Positions 16,697-24,397 of a stretch of DNA of 50,178 nucleotides are shown in pieces (the stretch's first letter is position 1; each line of letters opens with the position of its first letter). The position numbers were made by a program, and so were the translations under genes. The DNA is from Nitrospirota bacterium (GTDB lineage Bacteria > Nitrospirota > Thermodesulfovibrionia > Thermodesulfovibrionales > UBA6898), in NCBI GenBank assembly GCA_021811105.1, contig JAJZPM010000023.1, positions 1 to 50,178 on the forward strand. The letters are read 5' to 3'. The notes beneath the pieces were generated by a model that saw only the letters and a list, made by a program, of their open reading frames with translations, was not told the origin of the DNA and did no database searches.

Positions 16697-17236
16697 ATGG
16701 CGGGTAAAAGACGACACAAGAGAATTATTAAGCGCCTCGATACCGAGTTTTCCTCGGAGGGTTCAAGCTTCCGTGGCACGTCCAGCAACCTCTCCGAGGG
16801 CGGCCTCTTTCTAAGAACAACGAAACCGTTACCTACTAACACCCAGGTCGATGTTTGCATTCATCTGCCTGAAAATATTGTCTCAAGGCTTAAGGGCACG
16901 GTCCGTTGGGTCTTAAAGTCTGCGATGAGGACCGGTAGGTCCGGGATGGGGATCGAGATCAGCGAAAATGATCACCATTATGTCAATTTCCTCAACACCT
17001 TGTTGCTCCCCGAGGAGCAGAAACTTTATAAAGAACATGAGAAGGCTGTGCCGGCGTCTCCAGCTGCAAAGATCGAGCACGCCGCCCGTGGGAGGAGCGG
17101 GCCTGTTCCCCGTCCAAAAAGCCCACCCGTTGCCACCCGGAAGAGTGGCCACGAAACGGAAGACAACGAGATCGATTCAATGATCTCCTCGCTATTTTCC
17201 AAACGTCAGAAAAAACAGGGTGAGAGTGAAGAGTAA
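16697..17236 (+). CDS. PilZ-domain protein
   Basis: A 179-aa protein. Residues 1-115 are a PilZ domain with both c-di-GMP-binding elements: the RxxxR motif in KRRHKR (Arg5 and Arg9) and N31-x-S33-x-x-G36 in SNLSEGGLF. The last 60 residues are low complexity and charged and probably disordered. It should bind c-di-GMP and act as a receptor; the target is unknown. No diguanylate cyclase is in the window, though a nucleotide cyclase is present at 43195. It lies 100 bp after tex on the same strand and converges with the Mla lipoprotein gene. Confidence 0.87.
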   Translation: MAGKRRHKRIIKRLDTEFSSEGSSFRGTSSNLSEGGLFLRTTKPLPTNTQVDVCIHLPENIVSRLKGTVRWVLKSAMRTGRSGMGIEISENDHHYVNFLNTLLLPEEQKLYKEHEKAVPASPAAKIEHAARGRSGPVPRPKSPPVATRKSGHETEDNEIDSMISSLFSKRQKKQGESEE

Positions 17237-17258
17237 AGAGCATTCAAAAGGCTGCAAG

Positions 17259-17867
17259 TCATAGCGGATCTTTAAAAGCCCTGGCGATTTCCGCCTTGGC
17301 CTCGTCGATCCCCTCTGCTAAAACACCGCTCATGGCCTCCGCCAGGGCCCGGAAGTCCCGGCCGGCGAGCCTTATTTTCTTCTTGAAATAGCCCCGGTAA
17401 AGCGACTTGCCCTCAGGAGAGGAGAGGTCCAGATCGAAGGCCAGATCTGCGAACGAATCACCGCCGTTGTCGAGTCTTTCGAACTTTTGAAGATAGATTT
17501 CGAGGGAATAGTAGGCAGGAGGAACAAAATTCGAAGCCTTAACCTCCCTGAATAAACCTGTCGCCGATAGAGCATTCCGGAATGAATCCCTTACCATCTC
17601 TGAGGGAGGGGCGTCCCACTTCGAATACCTCGCGATCTCGAGCTGATAAGGCGACGTCCTGAGGGCGATATAGGGCTGGGAGAGATAGCGTGGCGACCGC
17701 ACAACGAGATCGAGTGAAGCGTCCGTCTCTATCTTTGCAGCCGGACCACCATTAGTAAGAGCGAGGCTGTAAATCTTCGTCTGCGGAACCGAGCATGCCG
17801 CAAAGACAGCGGCCAGGACAAACCCAAGAAACACCTTCCGATATGCTCTCCTGTTACTCTCCCTCAA
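17259..17867 (-). CDS. ABC-type transport auxiliary lipoprotein (PqiC/YmbA-like)
   Basis: A 202-aa lipoprotein: a basic start, hydrophobic stretch and lipobox VFAAC place the lipidated residue at Cys25. The mature part matches the ABC_trans_aux family (SVPQTKIYSLALTNG, then LDLVVRSPRYLSQPYIALRT and a SKWDAPPSEMVRDSFRNAL helix), which includes PqiC and the lipoprotein partner of MCE transporters. It likely acts in the periplasm or at the outer membrane with the MlaD protein encoded just upstream. The two frames overlap by 14 bp, so they are coupled. It is the last gene of the Mla locus. Confidence 0.87.
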   Translation of the reverse strand: MRESNRRAYRKVFLGFVLAAVFAACSVPQTKIYSLALTNGGPAAKIETDASLDLVVRSPRYLSQPYIALRTSPYQLEIARYSKWDAPPSEMVRDSFRNALSATGLFREVKASNFVPPAYYSLEIYLQKFERLDNGGDSFADLAFDLDLSSPEGKSLYRGYFKKKIRLAGRDFRALAEAMSGVLAEGIDEAKAEIARAFKDPL

Positions 17868-18756
17868 CTTTCCCCTCCTTATATATGACGCTCCATGGCT
17901 TTTGTTTTACCTCCTGCAGGAGGTCCTGCAGGTCCTCGGCAGTCCTCGTGAGGGTGTCCACCAGGTTGCCGAGACCTGCTGCCTGCTGATCAATCGCCCT
18001 GCCTACGGAGCCAGTCGTTTTTTGGGCCGATCTCGCCGCGGCATCGAGCGACCTGATCATGTCGCCCGCTCTGTCGAGGTCTTCCCTGGCCTTCTTTATC
18101 AAATCGGTGACCTCGGGCTTATTCGTCTTAACCAGGTCTTCGACCTCGCCCAGGACAACTTCAAGTTTGTCGGTCGTGGCCTTCAGGGAGGAGGCGACCT
18201 TCCCGATATTTGCGGAACCGTCTACGACCGCCTTATTGGTGTTGCCGATAAGCCTTTCTATCTCGCCTAAATTCTTCGGACTGAAAAGTCTGTCGACGTC
18301 ATTTACAAGTCCTTCCACGGTCTGAGAAAGACCGTCAAGTCTTGCCATGATCTGCGCAAAGTCCGGCGACTCCTCCGCCGGGATCTCGCCGCCCGGCGTT
18401 ATCCTTCCGTCGGTCGTCTTGTCGACTGCAAGGAGCATGAAAATATCGCCGACAAAACCGTTCTGCGTTATCATCGCCCTCGTTCCATTGTACACGGGCG
18501 TCCCCTGCTTAATGCCGATCTCTATCGTGACCCGCTTGCCGGGTCCGGCCGGCTCCTTGATAGCCGTAACACTGCCGACCCTCACACCTCCCAGCTTCAC
18601 CGGGCTGCCGACTTCGAGCCCCGTGGCGTTCGTTATCTTTACGGTGTATCTGTCGAGCTTCTCGAAAAAATGGCTCCCCCCGATAAGGACCACCAGGGCG
18701 CTGAGGGCAAGAAAAGAAGAGACGACGATTATCCCTGCCTTGATTTCTTCCTTCAC
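17854..18756 (-). CDS. mlaD: MlaD-family MCE-domain protein
   Basis: A 300-aa protein with one N-terminal membrane anchor (residues about 8-27) and a periplasmic MCE domain (about 34-110) with NATGLEVGSPVKLGGVRVGS. The C-terminal 180 residues are helical and longer than in E. coli MlaD (183 aa), as in many non-enterobacterial MCE proteins. MCE proteins form hexameric rings that carry lipids through the periplasm. An open frame begins at 18864, but that would overlap mlaF by about 90 bp. The GTG at 18756 has GGAGG upstream, gives the family-like VKEEIKAGIIV start and leaves a 19-bp gap after mlaF, so it is preferred. Confidence 0.87.
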   Translation of the reverse strand: MKEEIKAGIIVVSSFLALSALVVLIGGSHFFEKLDRYTVKITNATGLEVGSPVKLGGVRVGSVTAIKEPAGPGKRVTIEIGIKQGTPVYNGTRAMITQNGFVGDIFMLLAVDKTTDGRITPGGEIPAEESPDFAQIMARLDGLSQTVEGLVNDVDRLFSPKNLGEIERLIGNTNKAVVDGSANIGKVASSLKATTDKLEVVLGEVEDLVKTNKPEVTDLIKKAREDLDRAGDMIRSLDAAARSAQKTTGSVGRAIDQQAAGLGNLVDTLTRTAEDLQDLLQEVKQKPWSVIYKEGKVEGE

Positions 18757-18775
18757 TCCTCGGCACCTCCAGTCG

Positions 18776-19573
18776 TCAGTCGCCCACGATAAATCTGAAA
18801 TAATCGTCGGGCGAGTAGGTCTTGGTTTCGGGTCTTCTTTCCAGGAACATCCTGACTCTCTCATTTTGAGAGTTTCTCAGGTCGTCCAGTATGCCGGAAA
18901 AGATGACTTCTCCGGCATCGAGCATGATAACATAATCTGCAATCGTGAATACACTGGGCAGTTCATGCGTCACGACGACTATCGTTATCCCGAAAACGTT
19001 TCTGAGCTTTAGTATAAGGTCGTCGAGACCGGCGGCCGTCACCGGATCGAGACCGGCTGAGGGCTCATCAAAGAACAGTAATTCGGGATCCAGCGCGATA
19101 GCGCGGGCGAGTCCCGCCCTTTTCTTCATCCCTCCGGAGAGCTGGGATGGATAAAAATTCTCGAAGCCCGATAGCCCAACGAGATCGAGCTTCATCCGGA
19201 CCATTATCATGACCGTAGACTCATTGAGTCTGGCATGTTCACGTATCGGGAGGGCAACGTTTTCGGCAACGGTCAGAGAATTCAGCAGCGCTGCGCCCTG
19301 AAAGAGCATCCCCATCTTCCTGCGGACCCTGTTCAGTTCCTCCTCATCCATTGCCGCGATGTCTCTGCCGTTGATGGCGATCTTCCCCGCTGTCGGCCTT
19401 AAGAGACCGATGAGGTGTTTCAGGAGCGTACTTTTTCCGCAGCCGCTCCCTCCGAGTATCACGGACGTCTTACCGCGCGGTATGGCTATGCTTATGCCCT
19501 TAAGTATTTCCCTCTGGCCGTAATGGGTCCGGAGACCTGTGACTTCTATCGCATTTTCCATAACCGCGGACAT
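18776..19573 (-). CDS. mlaF: MlaF-type ABC transporter ATP-binding protein
   Basis: A 265-aa ATPase of the Mla lipid transporter. Walker A is GGSGCGKSTLLKH, the signature is LSGGMKKRAGLARAIAL, Walker B is LLFFDEPSAGLDP and the H-loop is VVVTHELPSVF. It should bind MlaE on the cytoplasmic face. Start candidates are GTG 19576, ATG 19573 and ATG 19561; 19573 is chosen because GGAG lies about 11 bases upstream. It is separated from mlaE by about 270 bp containing a palindromic repeat, so the two may be on separate transcripts or the repeat may fine-tune the ratio. Confidence 0.9.
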   Translation of the reverse strand: MSAVMENAIEVTGLRTHYGQREILKGISIAIPRGKTSVILGGSGCGKSTLLKHLIGLLRPTAGKIAINGRDIAAMDEEELNRVRRKMGMLFQGAALLNSLTVAENVALPIREHARLNESTVMIMVRMKLDLVGLSGFENFYPSQLSGGMKKRAGLARAIALDPELLFFDEPSAGLDPVTAAGLDDLILKLRNVFGITIVVVTHELPSVFTIADYVIMLDAGEVIFSGILDDLRNSQNERVRMFLERRPETKTYSPDDYFRFIVGD

Positions 19574-19599
19574 CACCTGAAAATCTCCTCTACCCCCTG

Positions 19600-19760
19600 G
19601 ATCATAACTCCCCTTTTACCCCCTCTTATCTTTTCTCCTCGGCGAATCCGCCTGAGTGCGGAAAGAGGGGGAGAGGCGCCGTGCCTGCCGGCAGGCAGGG
19701 AGCCTGGGGGCGTTACTCCTAAGAGGGGTATAATTCCTCCCCGTGGCAAAAGGATGTCAG
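19600..19760. repeat. GC-rich palindromic intergenic repeat
   Basis: The gap between mlaF and mlaE holds C-runs and G-runs arranged with inverted symmetry (CCCCCTCTTATC on the left, CCTAAGAGGGG on the right) around a perfect GTGCCTGCCGGCAGGCA-like centre. A TAACTCCCC followed by CCCTCTTA also occurs, in reverse complement, at 36262-36345, so this looks like a dispersed repeat family. No coding sequence is supported; the 89-codon minus-strand frame across it is low complexity. Confidence 0.5.
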
Positions 19761-19842
19761 GAGGGATTTTATTAACCCATATATGCACTACCATGAGATT
19801 ATGACATCTTAAACAGTTCAAGCCGTTTGTAACGTGTTTCAT

Positions 19843-20649
19843 CTATGTAAAGTAATAGAACAAGGTCGTAAAGAAAAGATCAAAAACGATTACAAGGAAA
19901 ATGGATGCGACCACCGAAGCCGTGGTCCTCCTGCCCACCTCCTCTGCGCCCCCCTCGACCTTGAAGCCCTGATACGCGCCGACTATCGTAATTACGATGC
20001 CGAAAGCCCACGCCTTCACTAAGCCGGTCATGACGTCTTTCACCAAAAGCGCATTTACCGATTGCTGGAAATAATTGTAGGGGTGGATGCCGATTACCGT
20101 CGTCGAAAGGAGAAACCCCCCGAATATCCCTATCATGTCGGCAAAAACAGTCAGTGCCGGCAGCATGAACATGAGCGCAAGAAGTTTCGGCGTAACAAGG
20201 AACCTCACCGGGTTGATGCCCATCGTGACAAGGGCATCAACCTCTTCGGCCGATTTCATCGAACCTATCTCAGCGGCGAAGGCCGAGCCGCTTCTTCCGG
20301 CGACGATTATCGCGGTCAGTATGGGCCCCAACTCCCTTGTGATCGAGACCCCGACCAGGTTGGCCACGTATATCAGAGCGCCGACCCTCTTGAGCTGATA
20401 CGCCGCCTGCAGGGCAAGGATTATCCCCACAAAAAGCGATATGACCGCAACGATCGGGACAGCGTTATATCCGGCCTTCACGATCTCGGATATGGTCGCT
20501 CTGACCCTGACCGGCTTCCCTTTCACCGGTGATACGAAGGTCCAATAGAAGGCGTCGTTTATTATCTTCGACGCATAATGTACGTCCCTCCCGAAGAGGA
20601 TGACCCGCCGGCCGACAGACCCAAAGAATGCCTCAGTCTTTGACGGCAT
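19843..20649 (-). CDS. mlaE: MlaE-type ABC transporter permease
   Basis: A 268-aa inner-membrane permease with about five membrane segments. Family blocks are visible: VPIVAVISLFVGIILALQAA, then ITRELGPILTAIIVAGRSGS and AFAAEIGSMKSAEEVDALVT. The start codon is taken as the ATG at 20649; the frame opens six bases earlier with TTG. The coding sequence overlaps the end of the upstream STAS gene by 17 bp, which couples their translation. In E. coli the Mla complex contains a STAS-domain subunit, MlaB, that binds MlaF; here the only STAS gene sits just upstream of mlaE. Confidence 0.9.
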   Translation of the reverse strand: MPSKTEAFFGSVGRRVILFGRDVHYASKIINDAFYWTFVSPVKGKPVRVRATISEIVKAGYNAVPIVAVISLFVGIILALQAAYQLKRVGALIYVANLVGVSITRELGPILTAIIVAGRSGSAFAAEIGSMKSAEEVDALVTMGINPVRFLVTPKLLALMFMLPALTVFADMIGIFGGFLLSTTVIGIHPYNYFQQSVNALLVKDVMTGLVKAWAFGIVITIVGAYQGFKVEGGAEEVGRRTTASVVASIFLVIVFDLFFTTLFYYFT

Positions 20650-20962
20650 CGTCAAGGCTACCGCAGATATCGAATACCTTGTCCAGCTTCGAGAAAGCGA
20701 ATATCTCGACGATCCTCTCCGGTATCCCGAAGAGCTTCATTTTCCCGCCGTGTGACATCATACCCCTGAGCCCCTCGACGAGCGTCGCGATCCCGGAGCT
20801 GTCGATATACGAGACGTCTCTGAAATCGACAAGCAACAGGGGGACTTTTTCCCCTATGAAGAAGATCAATTCCTTCCTTAACGCAGGAGACGAATACAGG
20901 TCGATGTCGCCGGACAAGGAAAAAACCTTTGCCCCGTTATGCTCCGTTATATCGATCTTCAT
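20633..20962 (-). CDS. STAS-domain protein (anti-sigma-factor antagonist or MlaB-like)
   Basis: A 109-aa single STAS domain. The phosphorylation site is visible as YIDSSGIATLV; by alignment with SpoIIAA the target Ser is Ser55. It overlaps the RsbW-like gene upstream by 26 bp and mlaE downstream by 17 bp. Two roles are possible: the antagonist in a SpoIIE/RsbW/STAS switch, or an MlaB-type subunit of the lipid transporter. MlaB proteins usually lack a phosphorylatable switch, while this one keeps the DSSG motif, so it might do both. See the finding on this locus. Confidence 0.88.
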   Translation of the reverse strand: MKIDITEHNGAKVFSLSGDIDLYSSPALRKELIFFIGEKVPLLLVDFRDVSYIDSSGIATLVEGLRGMMSHGGKMKLFGIPERIVEIFAFSKLDKVFDICGSLDDAVKD

Positions 20963-21362
20963 CTTTCTCCTTTAGGTATCTGACGAGTCTGAGGCGGTTG
21001 CCTTTTTTCTTCTTCCCGTCAAATTCGAAAATGTCGAAGCACCTCTTGATAAAATGGACGCCGAGACCTCCGGGCCTGACCTCCTCAAGTCTCCTGCCCA
21101 TTATCGCCTCAGGGTCCGCCTTAACGCCGCTGTCTTCAATGACGACTTCGAACCACCCACGGTCGACCTTGTACCGGATAACAATCCGCTTGCGCGCGTC
21201 CCCCCCGTATGCATACTTTATTACATTTGCGCACGCTTCATCAACCGCAAGTTTTAGCTGCTCCACCAGATCTTCATTGATGCCGTGTATATGTCCGACC
21301 TTCGCCGTCACCTCTCTGACAATGCAGAGGTATTTCGGATGAGAAGGTATCTTGACTACCAC
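20937..21362 (-). CDS. Serine-protein kinase / anti-sigma regulatory factor, RsbW-like
   Basis: A 141-aa GHKL-type ATPase of the RsbW/SpoIIAB group. The N-box is LKLAVDEACANVIKYAYGGD, the G1-like motif is VIEDSGVKADPE, and the glycine-rich G2 is RPGGLGVHFIKRCFD. Such proteins phosphorylate a STAS partner and sequester another protein when the partner is phosphorylated. The adjacent phosphatase (14 bp gap upstream) and STAS gene (26-bp overlap downstream) complete a partner-switching module. No sigma-factor gene is adjacent, so its target is unclear. Confidence 0.88.
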   Translation of the reverse strand: MVVKIPSHPKYLCIVREVTAKVGHIHGINEDLVEQLKLAVDEACANVIKYAYGGDARKRIVIRYKVDRGWFEVVIEDSGVKADPEAIMGRRLEEVRPGGLGVHFIKRCFDIFEFDGKKKKGNRLRLVRYLKEKDEDRYNGA

Positions 21363-21375
21363 CGCGCTCTTGATC

Positions 21376-22662
21376 TCAGGCCCCCCATTTAAGTTCCACT
21401 ATCGTCAGATCGTCCGCCCTGTCGCCTCCGCCTGAAAAGTCGTCGGCGAAATCCACGAGCCTCTCGATGAGCTGTTCTTCATGGAGATGTTCCGTCACAA
21501 GCTTCACGACCGCATCGAACCCGAGTCTCTGTCCGTCCCTGTTCTTTGCGTCGAAGAGGCCGTCCGTAAGCAGAATAAGCCTGTCACCCTTGTTTAGCCT
21601 GAATGAGGCAGACGGGTATTCCGACGGAACAATCCCCACAGGAGGGCCGGCCGGAACGGACATGACCCTTACGGTGCTGTCGGACAGCCACAAAAAAGGC
21701 GGATGGCCGGCAACAGAAACATGGCAATTTCCCGTGGAAGTGTCGACGATCATATAAATACCGGTCAGGAACATGCCGCGCGGGGCCCCGGCCAGCGATA
21801 TATTCAACCGGTCCAGTGCCGTCGACGGCGAATCCGCAAGACAGGCGATGTATCTGAAATCGCTGCTCACCTTTGCCATATAAATGGCGGCAGAAACACC
21901 CTTGCCTGAGACATCACCGATGAGGACACCGACCCTTCCCTCCGCCGGTTCCACAAAATCATAGATGTCTCCCCCCACCTTCGCCGCAGAAATGTTCTTC
22001 GCCGAGACAATGAGGTTGCCTTTTCTGAAAACGGGCGATGCGGGCAGAAAGCTCTTTTGGATTGCGGAGGCGATATCGAGCTCCTGCTTCATGCGCTCTC
22101 TCTCGAGGGATTCCTTGTGAAAAAGAGAGTTCTCAATGGCGATTGCGAACTGCCTGCAGAGGAGTTGAAAGATCTCCATATCGTAATCTTTCTTGTGGTT
22201 GATCACCTCTGCGACCCCGATCAGGCCTCCCCTGCCGATAAGCGGGACGGCGATTATGCTTTTTGTCGTGAAACCGGTCAGTTTGTCCGCGTCTCCGTAA
22301 AATCTCTTGTCTGAGCCGACATCGGGGATGACAAGGGGCCTAAGGTTTTGGGCCACCCATCCTGCGATGCCCTGCCCCATTTCAAGGGTAACCTGTTTTT
22401 TCAGCAGCTCTGAAGTTGGACCTTCCTCGCAAAGGGCGACCTCAAACTCGAGTCTGTTCGCGTCTTTGTTATAGAGGAGTATGGAGCAGGCCTCGGCCTC
22501 CATGACCGCCTTCGCCTTCTCCATCACAATAGGGATCAGCTCGCTGAAATCGAGTGTCGAGGAGATTACAGATGAAAGGTCCATCAGCATCTTCAGTGCC
22601 TCGACCTTCTTTTCCATGCCCTTCAGGACTTCGCCGCTTATCTCGGTAGGTTTTTCTCCCAC
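21376..22662 (-). CDS. GAF-SpoIIE (PP2C) serine phosphatase
   Basis: A 428-aa cytoplasmic phosphatase. Residues about 25-170 are a GAF sensor domain (LLYNKDANRLEFEVAL, GQGIAGWVAQNLRPLVIPDV). After a short helix (about 175-195) the SpoIIE/RsbU-type PP2C domain fills 205-425, with metal-binding blocks KVGGDIYDF, GVLIGDVSGKGVSAA and LLTDGLFDAKN, and ADDLTIVELKW at the end. It should dephosphorylate the neighbouring STAS protein in response to the GAF ligand. It is the first gene of the minus-strand locus. Upstream, 22663-22899 has no gene and should contain the promoter. Confidence 0.9.
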   Translation of the reverse strand: MGEKPTEISGEVLKGMEKKVEALKMLMDLSSVISSTLDFSELIPIVMEKAKAVMEAEACSILLYNKDANRLEFEVALCEEGPTSELLKKQVTLEMGQGIAGWVAQNLRPLVIPDVGSDKRFYGDADKLTGFTTKSIIAVPLIGRGGLIGVAEVINHKKDYDMEIFQLLCRQFAIAIENSLFHKESLERERMKQELDIASAIQKSFLPASPVFRKGNLIVSAKNISAAKVGGDIYDFVEPAEGRVGVLIGDVSGKGVSAAIYMAKVSSDFRYIACLADSPSTALDRLNISLAGAPRGMFLTGIYMIVDTSTGNCHVSVAGHPPFLWLSDSTVRVMSVPAGPPVGIVPSEYPSASFRLNKGDRLILLTDGLFDAKNRDGQRLGFDAVVKLVTEHLHEEQLIERLVDFADDFSGGGDRADDLTIVELKWGA

Positions 22663-22899
22663 AGCTATGCATAACAGATTATCTGCAGTTTTTTCAAGGC
22701 AAAAAAGAAGAGCCTATCAGCTATCAGTACAATCATGAAACTTAGGACCGTCAGTGACAATATCCGGCTGACCGTTCATCGCCAGTCCCTCCTTTCTTTT
22801 ACCTCAAAACAACCAGCCATAGGATAAACAAAACCGTGCAAAATCTCAATTAGGGTGAGGAGAAATAGAAAGGCCTGGGAGGCTCTTGAAGCAGCCATG

Positions 22900-23439
22900 T
22901 CAGTCGAGTCTGATGAACGGGTACCGCTGAAGCTCCTCGCGGTTCCAGATTGAAAGCCCTGCCCATGGACCAATGGTTTCCACTGCAATGATCGCGTCAG
23001 GATCATCAAAGGTAATGTGCCCCGGGGGCCCAACCTTTTCTATTGCGGCGAGCAGTATGTTGTCCAGAAAATGTTCTTCATCGAGGCTCGAAAGTTTGCC
23101 TTTAAACCCGCGGCGCCGCATCCTCACATGGAAGCACTTGTCCGACAGCGCGGGCGCCCACTGCAAAACAGCTTCCGCGGCCCTGGCTTCAAACTCCTCA
23201 GGGGCCTGAAACGTGAAGGTGACAGTTGCCGGAATCATCCTTGAAAGGAAAGACAAAGATTGGGGGTCTTCCTGAGTCCATCGCCGCAGGGTTTCGAGCA
23301 TCCCCGGCAGATCGTTCACTTTCATAACGAGGACATTCAAAAATCCGGCCTTTCTTATCGTGCCGAAGATACCGAGCTTTTTATATGCCTGTCGGGTGCC
23401 ACGCTCGTTGAGATTAATTACAACATTCCATTCCTGCAC
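22900..23439 (-). CDS. THUMP-domain protein
   Basis: A 179-aa protein. The C-terminal 80 residues resemble a THUMP domain, the RNA-binding module of tRNA-modifying enzymes, visible as FHVRMRRRGFKGKL, then LDNILLAAIEKVG and ITFDDPDAIIAVETIG. The N-terminal 90 residues have no family that I recognise. No methyltransferase, thiolation or acetyltransferase domain is attached, so it may work as a partner, like Tan1-type stand-alone THUMP proteins. It starts with a good match to the ribosome site (GGGGGAGGAAG upstream). It is monocistronic and divergent from the second DUF72 gene. Confidence 0.75.
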   Translation of the reverse strand: MQEWNVVINLNERGTRQAYKKLGIFGTIRKAGFLNVLVMKVNDLPGMLETLRRWTQEDPQSLSFLSRMIPATVTFTFQAPEEFEARAAEAVLQWAPALSDKCFHVRMRRRGFKGKLSSLDEEHFLDNILLAAIEKVGPPGHITFDDPDAIIAVETIGPWAGLSIWNREELQRYPFIRLD

Positions 23440-23580
23440 AGCTTCCTCCCCCTATCCGGCAATCCCAGATCTGATCATGTCCTCATTTCTTATAACACGG
23501 AAAGGCAGGGCCGTCAATCGACGGAAGGAAGAAATATTGCACGCTCCCTTGTCCAGGTGCGCATTCACCCGAAATTTCAA

Positions 23581-23616
23581 TTTTCAGCCGATCTTTCCGG
23601 TGCTACAATCTATACA
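23581..23616 (+). promoter_or_regulatory. Promoter placing the start of transcription on the ATG
   Basis: TTTTCA (23581-23586) and TACAAT (23604-23609) are spaced exactly 17 bp, matching 4 of 6 and 5 of 6 consensus bases. The ATG of the DUF72 gene begins seven bases after the -10 box, the normal start position, and no Shine-Dalgarno sequence precedes it. The transcript is predicted to be leaderless. Confidence 0.5.
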
Positions 23617-24344
23617 TGCCTGAATCACTTATCGGCTGCAGCGGGTTTAATTACCGGGACTGGAAGGGTAATTTTTATCCTGACGGTCTGCCGCAAAAAA
23701 AATGGCTCGAATATTACTGCACGGTTTTTAAAACTGTCGAACTGAATGTTACATTCTACAGACTCCCCCTCGTGAAAACATTCGAAAAATGGTACACTGA
23801 AACGCCCCCGGACTTTGCTTTTTCCTTAAAAGGCAGCCGTTTCATTACCCACATAAAAAGGCTTTTAGACCCTGAAGAGCCTTTGGACTTGTTCTTTGAG
23901 AGGTCGTTACATCTGAAGGAAAAGCTTAAGGTTGTGTTATGGCAGTTTTCCCCCGCTTTTAAGATCGACCTTGAACGGTTGAGTAGATTTGTAAAATTAC
24001 TTGGAGGGTATCCCGTGCGCAATACTCTAGAGTTCAGAAATGAGAGTTGGATGACAAAAAAAACCATAGATCTGTGCAAAGAAGCTAAGGCCGGCCTATG
24101 CATGGCTGACTGGCCTGAATTTCTTGATGACCTTCCGGTCACGTCCGACTTTGTCTACATAAGAAGACACGGCGAAGGCGGGAGCTACGCCACGAGTTAT
24201 TCAAAAAAGGCCTTGGAAAGAGACGCAATGAGCCTAAAGAATTACGTGAAGAACGGAAAGGATGCGTTCATATATTTCAATAATGATTTCCAAGGATACG
24301 CGCCAAAGAATGCGCGGGAGTTGACTGAGATGCTGAGATGCTGA
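23616..24344 (+). CDS. DUF72 (YecE-like) family protein, copy 2
   Basis: A 242-aa DUF72 protein: IGCSGFNYRDWKGNFYPDGL at the start, then KTVELNVTFYRLP, FSLKGSRFITHIKRL, VVLWQFSPAFKI, NTLEFRNESW and FIYFNNDFQGYAPKNA at the end. Length and motifs are normal. It is more AT-rich than its neighbours and clearly diverged from the copy at 9521-10252. The activity of the family is unknown. It lies between a THUMP gene and nhaA; the convergent gap of 53 bp to nhaA holds a T-run but no convincing hairpin. Confidence 0.87.
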   Translation: MPESLIGCSGFNYRDWKGNFYPDGLPQKKWLEYYCTVFKTVELNVTFYRLPLVKTFEKWYTETPPDFAFSLKGSRFITHIKRLLDPEEPLDLFFERSLHLKEKLKVVLWQFSPAFKIDLERLSRFVKLLGGYPVRNTLEFRNESWMTKKTIDLCKEAKAGLCMADWPEFLDDLPVTSDFVYIRRHGEGGSYATSYSKKALERDAMSLKNYVKNGKDAFIYFNNDFQGYAPKNARELTEMLRC

Positions 24345-24397
24345 GATGAAAAACAGAGAAGAACGGGTGGACCACAGCTAGATTGCTTAACTTTTTT

